In this document: piece after piece, positions 49,070 through 52,452 of the stretch
Numbering within the stretch: position 1 is the stretch's first letter
Layout of the letters: each line of letters begins with the position of its first letter
Translations under genes and position numbers: made by a program
Origin: a virus
Direction: 5' to 3' (one strand)
Length of the DNA stretch: 52,452 bases
IMG/VR virus record: IMGVR_UViG_3300044302_004114
Location: 1 to 52,452 of that record
Notes under the pieces: generated by a model
Database searches by the model: none
What the model was told of the DNA's origin: nothing
Seen by the model: the letters and a program-made list of their open reading frames with translations, nothing else

Positions 49070-50104
49070 ATGGTTACTGTAACAACTTCTGTTGACTCCT
49101 TAAAAATAGGTGAAATTGGCGAAAAAGTCGTTGAAATACGTGAATCCATAACTAGCCTTTCATATGATTTATCTGCTGACATGGTTAGCCAAATCACCGT
49201 GCGTGTCCATGATCCTAGTTTTGAAATGTATAAAAATAATTATTTTATGATTGGGCGTACTGTTGATTACTTGTCTCAATTGTTTGAAATATCAAATGTA
49301 GATATAATTCATGACAAAACAGATTCTGTTAACTTTGTTGCTCGACTGCAAGCAACTCAAAAAATGCGAAGAGACAGAGGACAAATGTCTTTTGGGCAGA
49401 TATCACCGTCAACGTTTGCTTCTATGATGGCAAAAAAGTTTGATTTAGATGAGTTTATGGAAGATAGCGCAGTTGATGGCACTATTGTGAGGGAGCATAC
49501 TGACAAAAAAGATGAGTCAACTTTTGATGTTTTACGAAGGTTGGCGAATGCTTTAGATTTTAGGTTTTTTGAAGCAAAAGGTGTTTTATACTTTGCGTCA
49601 GAAGAATTTATTGTTGCAAACACAGACTCTTTTACAGTCAATATACCTTCTGCTGAGATAGATCCATATTTTGGATCAAAGGTTACAGTAAAAAGATCAA
49701 CTGATTCAAAAAAGTCCGCAACGTCCCAGTTGTCTTTGGTTCAAAATTCTTCAAGTTTGTCAATTTATCCTGGTGCTTCTTTTGAAATAAAAGGAGTTCC
49801 TCATTTTGAAGGAAAGTTTATGGTTGATCGAGTATCTTTTCGATCAGGACCAACTTCAATAGTGAGTGTGAGTGGAACAAACGTTGAGGACTCTGATGAT
49901 ATGGCTTGTACGTTAGAGACTTTTCAACAGGGTTCCAAAGGGTCTTGTGTTAAAAGGATACAGATAGCGGTTGGCGTTACAAGTGATGGGATTTTTGGTC
50001 CTTTAACTAAGGCTGCTGTTGTTAAGTTTCAATCCAATAATGGAATAACAGCGGACGGTATAGTAGGGCCAGTAACTTGGGGTAAGATTGTTGGGGTAAT
50101 TTAA
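49070..50104 (+). CDS. Baseplate hub protein with peptidoglycan-binding domain
   Basis: The protein has 344 residues. The first 270 match the late-control gpD/gp27 hub layout: a beta-rich start (ESITSLSYDLSADMVSQITV), STFDVLRRLANALDFRFFEA, and a second barrel with YPGASFEIKGVPHFEGKFMV. The last 60 residues are a PG_binding_1 domain (VGVTSDGIFGPLTKAAVVKF, ADGIVGPVTWGKI). It should form the trimeric hub that holds the spike and touches the cell wall. It is coupled to the spike/fibre gene as TAATG. Confidence 0.8.
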   Translation: MVTVTTSVDSLKIGEIGEKVVEIRESITSLSYDLSADMVSQITVRVHDPSFEMYKNNYFMIGRTVDYLSQLFEISNVDIIHDKTDSVNFVARLQATQKMRRDRGQMSFGQISPSTFASMMAKKFDLDEFMEDSAVDGTIVREHTDKKDESTFDVLRRLANALDFRFFEAKGVLYFASEEFIVANTDSFTVNIPSAEIDPYFGSKVTVKRSTDSKKSATSQLSLVQNSSSLSIYPGASFEIKGVPHFEGKFMVDRVSFRSGPTSIVSVSGTNVEDSDDMACTLETFQQGSKGSCVKRIQIAVGVTSDGIFGPLTKAAVVKFQSNNGITADGIVGPVTWGKIVGVI

Positions 50105-52101
50105 TGAGTAGAAGAACTTCTAGAAATAATAGTTATTCTGGTTTAGGTATTAATCCTAGAGGAATTTATAGGGCTACGGTTGTTTCTGTTAATGGACCTT
50201 TGATAAACATTAAGATTCCTAGGTTGGGTCTGGATAACGTTTATGAAAATGTGCCTATTGTAGGACCCACGCCGTCTGTCTCCGACAATGTGTTTGTTGG
50301 TTTTATTGAAGGGAACACTGGAAACCCTGTAGCATTCACGAGCAATGACACAAACACTGGAGATATTGATTCCGTTGTTGCTGGCACGGCTTTAAGTGGT
50401 GGTGGATCTTCAGGTGATGTTACTTTAAACTTTGCACCTTCAGAACTTTCATCTGCTACAGTCTCAGGATCGGATAAAGTTGTTATTGCCGATGCTGATG
50501 ATAGCGACAATCCAAAAACTGTTACTGTTCAGTCAATCGTTGATCTTTCTCCCGTGGGTGACATTACGGGTGTTACTGCTGGAACCGCTTTAAGTGGCGG
50601 TGGCACAAGTGGAGCGGTTACTGTTAACTTTGCTCCGTCGGAACTTTCTTCTGTAACTGTCGCTACCGATGACAAGGTGGTTATTGCCGACACAAGCGAT
50701 AGCGATAATCCCAAGCATGTGACTGCACAGTCGATTGCTAACCTTTCTCCAGCAACGACGCCGGGTGGGTCCACAACTCAGATACAGTATAACAACTCTG
50801 GGTCTTTTGCGGGTTCTGCTAACTTTACGTTTGATGGAACATCTACAGTTACTTTAACTGACACTGATGCTGGTTCGGAAGGTGCCCCTATTATTGAGTT
50901 GTATAGGAATAGTGCTAGCCCTGCTGATGCTGATTATATAGGTCTGATAAAGTTTCAAGCCGAAAACGACAATGATCAAAAAGTCGTGTACGCCAAGATT
51001 AGTGGTAAAATTGATGATGCTTCTGACACAACTGAGGACGGCATCATCGAGATTATGCTCAAAAAAGCAGGGTCTAACAATATTGCAATGCGCTTCAACT
51101 CCACGACTATGAAGTTACTTAATGGTACGGGTATAGAGGTTAATGGCGCTGCTCAGTTTGATAGCACGCTGGAGGTGGCGGGCGACACAACTTCTACTGG
51201 TCATTTTACTGCCCAGTCTGGTGGCGCTGATAGCGGTATAGTTCTTGGACAAGCGTTTAGTTCTTCATACGTTGGTTTGCGTACTGCTGGCATGGCAGAG
51301 GACAGCGCTGACGAATACATTCTCATAAGTGACGGTGGCGATACGTTTGTTTCTGCTGGAAATGCTGCTGGAGATGACTTATATTTACGAGCCGGTGGCA
51401 ACTCAACTACATGCCAAATCCAGTTAGATTCTTCTGAAAATAATGTTAACGTTACTGGAAGTTTAGGAGTAGGCGCATCAGGGGTAGCAGGTAATCTTAC
51501 TGTTAAGTCTCAGAATAGGGAAGTTTCTATTCTGGATTCTGGAAGTACTAACCGTGCTGAACTTAGAGCGCACGCTGCTGGGGATACAAGTAGTTACGCT
51601 TATATGCAGTACAATGCTTATAGTCATAGGTTCCTTGTTGAAGGAAATGTAAAGGCAGAACTTGCAAATTCTGGTATTTTTACTACACCCGATGTCCCTG
51701 CGTTTAGAGCATACAAATCAGGCACTGGGCAAGTGACTACTACAGGCCCAAATATATGGGTTTGTGACACTGAAATTTTCGATAATGGAAATAACTATAA
51801 TACGTCTACAGGTAAATTTACTGCACCTGTAGATGGCTATTATTTCTTTACTTGGCACATGTTTATGCACACAAATTACACCAATACTACTGACACATAT
51901 TGGGGGTTTGTTGCTACTGGCGATAACGCATGGTTTAACCACGGCGACAATGGAGTTGATGGCGGTCAAAGCATTTCAGCATTGTTTCATTTAGATGCAG
52001 GCGATGTCTGCTACCCATACATTGCAAGCGATTCAAGTTACACATTAACATCGTTTACATCTGCAAAATATAATGCCTTTAATGGTTACTTAGTAGGATA
52101 A
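50104..52101 (+). CDS. Baseplate spike / tail fibre with C1q-like tip
   Basis: The protein has 665 residues. The first 85 look like an OB-fold spike base (IYRATVVSVNGPLINIKIPR, then VGFIEGNTGNPVAFTS). Two 63-residue repeats follow, with AGTALSGGG and NFAPSELSS in each (about 94-220). A fibre shaft comes next. The last 130 residues form a C1q/TNF-like beta sandwich (NYNTSTGKFTAPVDGYYFFT), a trimeric receptor-binding tip. It is probably the host-recognition protein. Spike and fibre functions in one chain are unusual. It overlaps the hub gene by one base. Confidence 0.8.
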   Translation: MSRRTSRNNSYSGLGINPRGIYRATVVSVNGPLINIKIPRLGLDNVYENVPIVGPTPSVSDNVFVGFIEGNTGNPVAFTSNDTNTGDIDSVVAGTALSGGGSSGDVTLNFAPSELSSATVSGSDKVVIADADDSDNPKTVTVQSIVDLSPVGDITGVTAGTALSGGGTSGAVTVNFAPSELSSVTVATDDKVVIADTSDSDNPKHVTAQSIANLSPATTPGGSTTQIQYNNSGSFAGSANFTFDGTSTVTLTDTDAGSEGAPIIELYRNSASPADADYIGLIKFQAENDNDQKVVYAKISGKIDDASDTTEDGIIEIMLKKAGSNNIAMRFNSTTMKLLNGTGIEVNGAAQFDSTLEVAGDTTSTGHFTAQSGGADSGIVLGQAFSSSYVGLRTAGMAEDSADEYILISDGGDTFVSAGNAAGDDLYLRAGGNSTTCQIQLDSSENNVNVTGSLGVGASGVAGNLTVKSQNREVSILDSGSTNRAELRAHAAGDTSSYAYMQYNAYSHRFLVEGNVKAELANSGIFTTPDVPAFRAYKSGTGQVTTTGPNIWVCDTEIFDNGNNYNTSTGKFTAPVDGYYFFTWHMFMHTNYTNTTDTYWGFVATGDNAWFNHGDNGVDGGQSISALFHLDAGDVCYPYIASDSSYTLTSFTSAKYNAFNGYLVG

Positions 52102-52110
52102 GGAGATAAA

Positions 52111-52371
52111 ATGGCTAAAACATTTACAATAACAATAACTGACGCTGAAGAAAAAGCGTTTGCTTGGGCTGTAGTAGACCCAGATGATTGGGTGGACAAT
52201 GTTGTCCATGAAAAATGTCGTAAAGTAAAGGATCGTTTGTACGATCAAGAAGTTCAACGCATGACCGACGATGAAAGTGTTACTTCTATCCCTGCGGATA
52301 AAGACACAGTTATCAATAACGCTAATGTTAAAACAGCGAAACAACGACAAGATGAAGAAGGTACTACGTAG
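52111..52371 (+). CDS. Small conserved phage protein after the tail fibre (86 aa)
   Basis: It starts MAKTFTITITDAEEKAFAWA, continues with VVDPDDWVDNVVHEKCRKV and TSIPADKDTVINN, and ends in a charged tail. I recognise this pattern from small proteins placed beside tail fibre genes in other phages; their role is not known to me. AAGGAGATAAA lies directly before the ATG, and it follows the fibre by nine bases. A fibre-chaperone role is only a guess. Confidence 0.7.
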   Translation: MAKTFTITITDAEEKAFAWAVVDPDDWVDNVVHEKCRKVKDRLYDQEVQRMTDDESVTSIPADKDTVINNANVKTAKQRQDEEGTT

Positions 52372-52387
52372 AAGGGTAGTGTGTGCC

Positions 52388-52452
52388 ATGTGTGAGTGTG
52401 AAACTTGTATGTGTACCAAAGACTGTAACTGTGGTTGCTGTTGCTGGGATCC
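52388..52452 (+). CDS. Cysteine-rich ORF, cut by right edge
   Basis: From an ATG at 52388 the frame reads MCECETCMCTKDCNCGCCCW plus Asp and then leaves the window: nine cysteines in 21 residues, in CxC and CCC patterns like metallothioneins. A GAAGGG sequence about 14 bases upstream is a possible ribosome binding site. With only 65 bases visible, it could be a metal-binding peptide, a lipoprotein-like surface peptide or chance. Confidence 0.4.
   Translation, partial: MCECETCMCTKDCNCGCCCWD

Noticed and set aside
52447-52452. GGATCC at the very end of the window, as if a cloning junction
   Set aside because: A single BamHI site can occur by chance, the preceding bases do not match a fosmid junction exactly, and the window is longer than a usual fosmid insert.
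1-52452. Circular or terminally redundant genome
   Set aside because: Joining the ends puts a stop straight after the glycosyltransferase fragment, and I saw no direct repeat at the two ends.

Overview
The window is part of the genome of a contractile-tailed double-stranded DNA phage (myovirus shape) with an HK97-type head. It most likely infects an uncultivated aquatic actinobacterium. The head and tail set is almost complete: large terminase, portal, MuF-type head protein, prohead protease, major capsid, connector and neck proteins, sheath, tube, tail chaperone with frameshift, tape measure, baseplate proteins and a C1q-tipped fibre. Three things point to an actinobacterial host: a WhiB-family regulator at 3758 (known only from Actinobacteria and their phages), a ferredoxin at 15062 of the type common in actinobacteria, and at least nine genes whose -10 box sits only 6-7 bases before the start codon, which implies leaderless mRNAs. 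The sequence is AT-rich (around 40% G+C by eye). Both ends cut through genes, and no polymerase, helicase, primase, integrase or small terminase was recognised, so the genome probably continues outside the window.

Layout. (1) About 1-2118, minus strand: a tightly packed operon of a methyltransferase, a NodB-type deacetylase, a phytanoyl-CoA-dioxygenase-like oxygenase and the start of a family 2 glycosyltransferase, probably for changing glycans or a surface. A broken or unresolved reading frame lies upstream of it. (2) About 2520-3750: a gene-poor regulatory stretch with three copies of a 45-50 bp leader repeat, each ending in a ribosome binding site, plus very small ORFs. (3) 3150-15061, plus strand: the early/middle block with WhiB, a Rad52-like annealing protein, a Cas4/RecB-like nuclease, a second glycosyltransferase and a second PhyH-type oxygenase, two HNH proteins, a ParB / PAPS-reductase-like / ParB triad, a MazG-like protein, a DUF932 protein and a complete cytosine-5 DNA methyltransferase. 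(4) 15062-16670, minus strand: ferredoxin and large terminase, convergent with block 3 and divergent from the head genes. (5) 16714-33957, plus strand: the head block, including a probable -1 frameshift joining portal to MuF and a protein of about 2386 residues with a kinase-like C-terminus. (6) 34147-38752, plus strand: an accessory island with class II ribonucleotide reductase, a helicase-associated/HTH protein, membrane proteins and a DUF1599-like protein. (7) 38825-52452, plus strand: connector, neck, sheath, tube, endolysin, chaperone, tape measure, baseplate, fibre and a cysteine-rich ORF cut by the window edge.

How it fits together. Recombination genes and nucleotide-pool genes (RNR, MazG-like, DUF1599-like) support replication. 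The methyltransferase and the ParB/PAPS-reductase group suggest DNA modification or defence evasion. The glycosyltransferase, oxygenase and deacetylase genes suggest remodelling of a glycan. The structural genes follow the usual head-to-tail order except that the terminase is inverted. The most unusual features are the giant head-region protein with kinase-like motifs, short Cys/His modules shared by several head proteins, the inferred portal-MuF frameshift and the uniform leaderless promoters.
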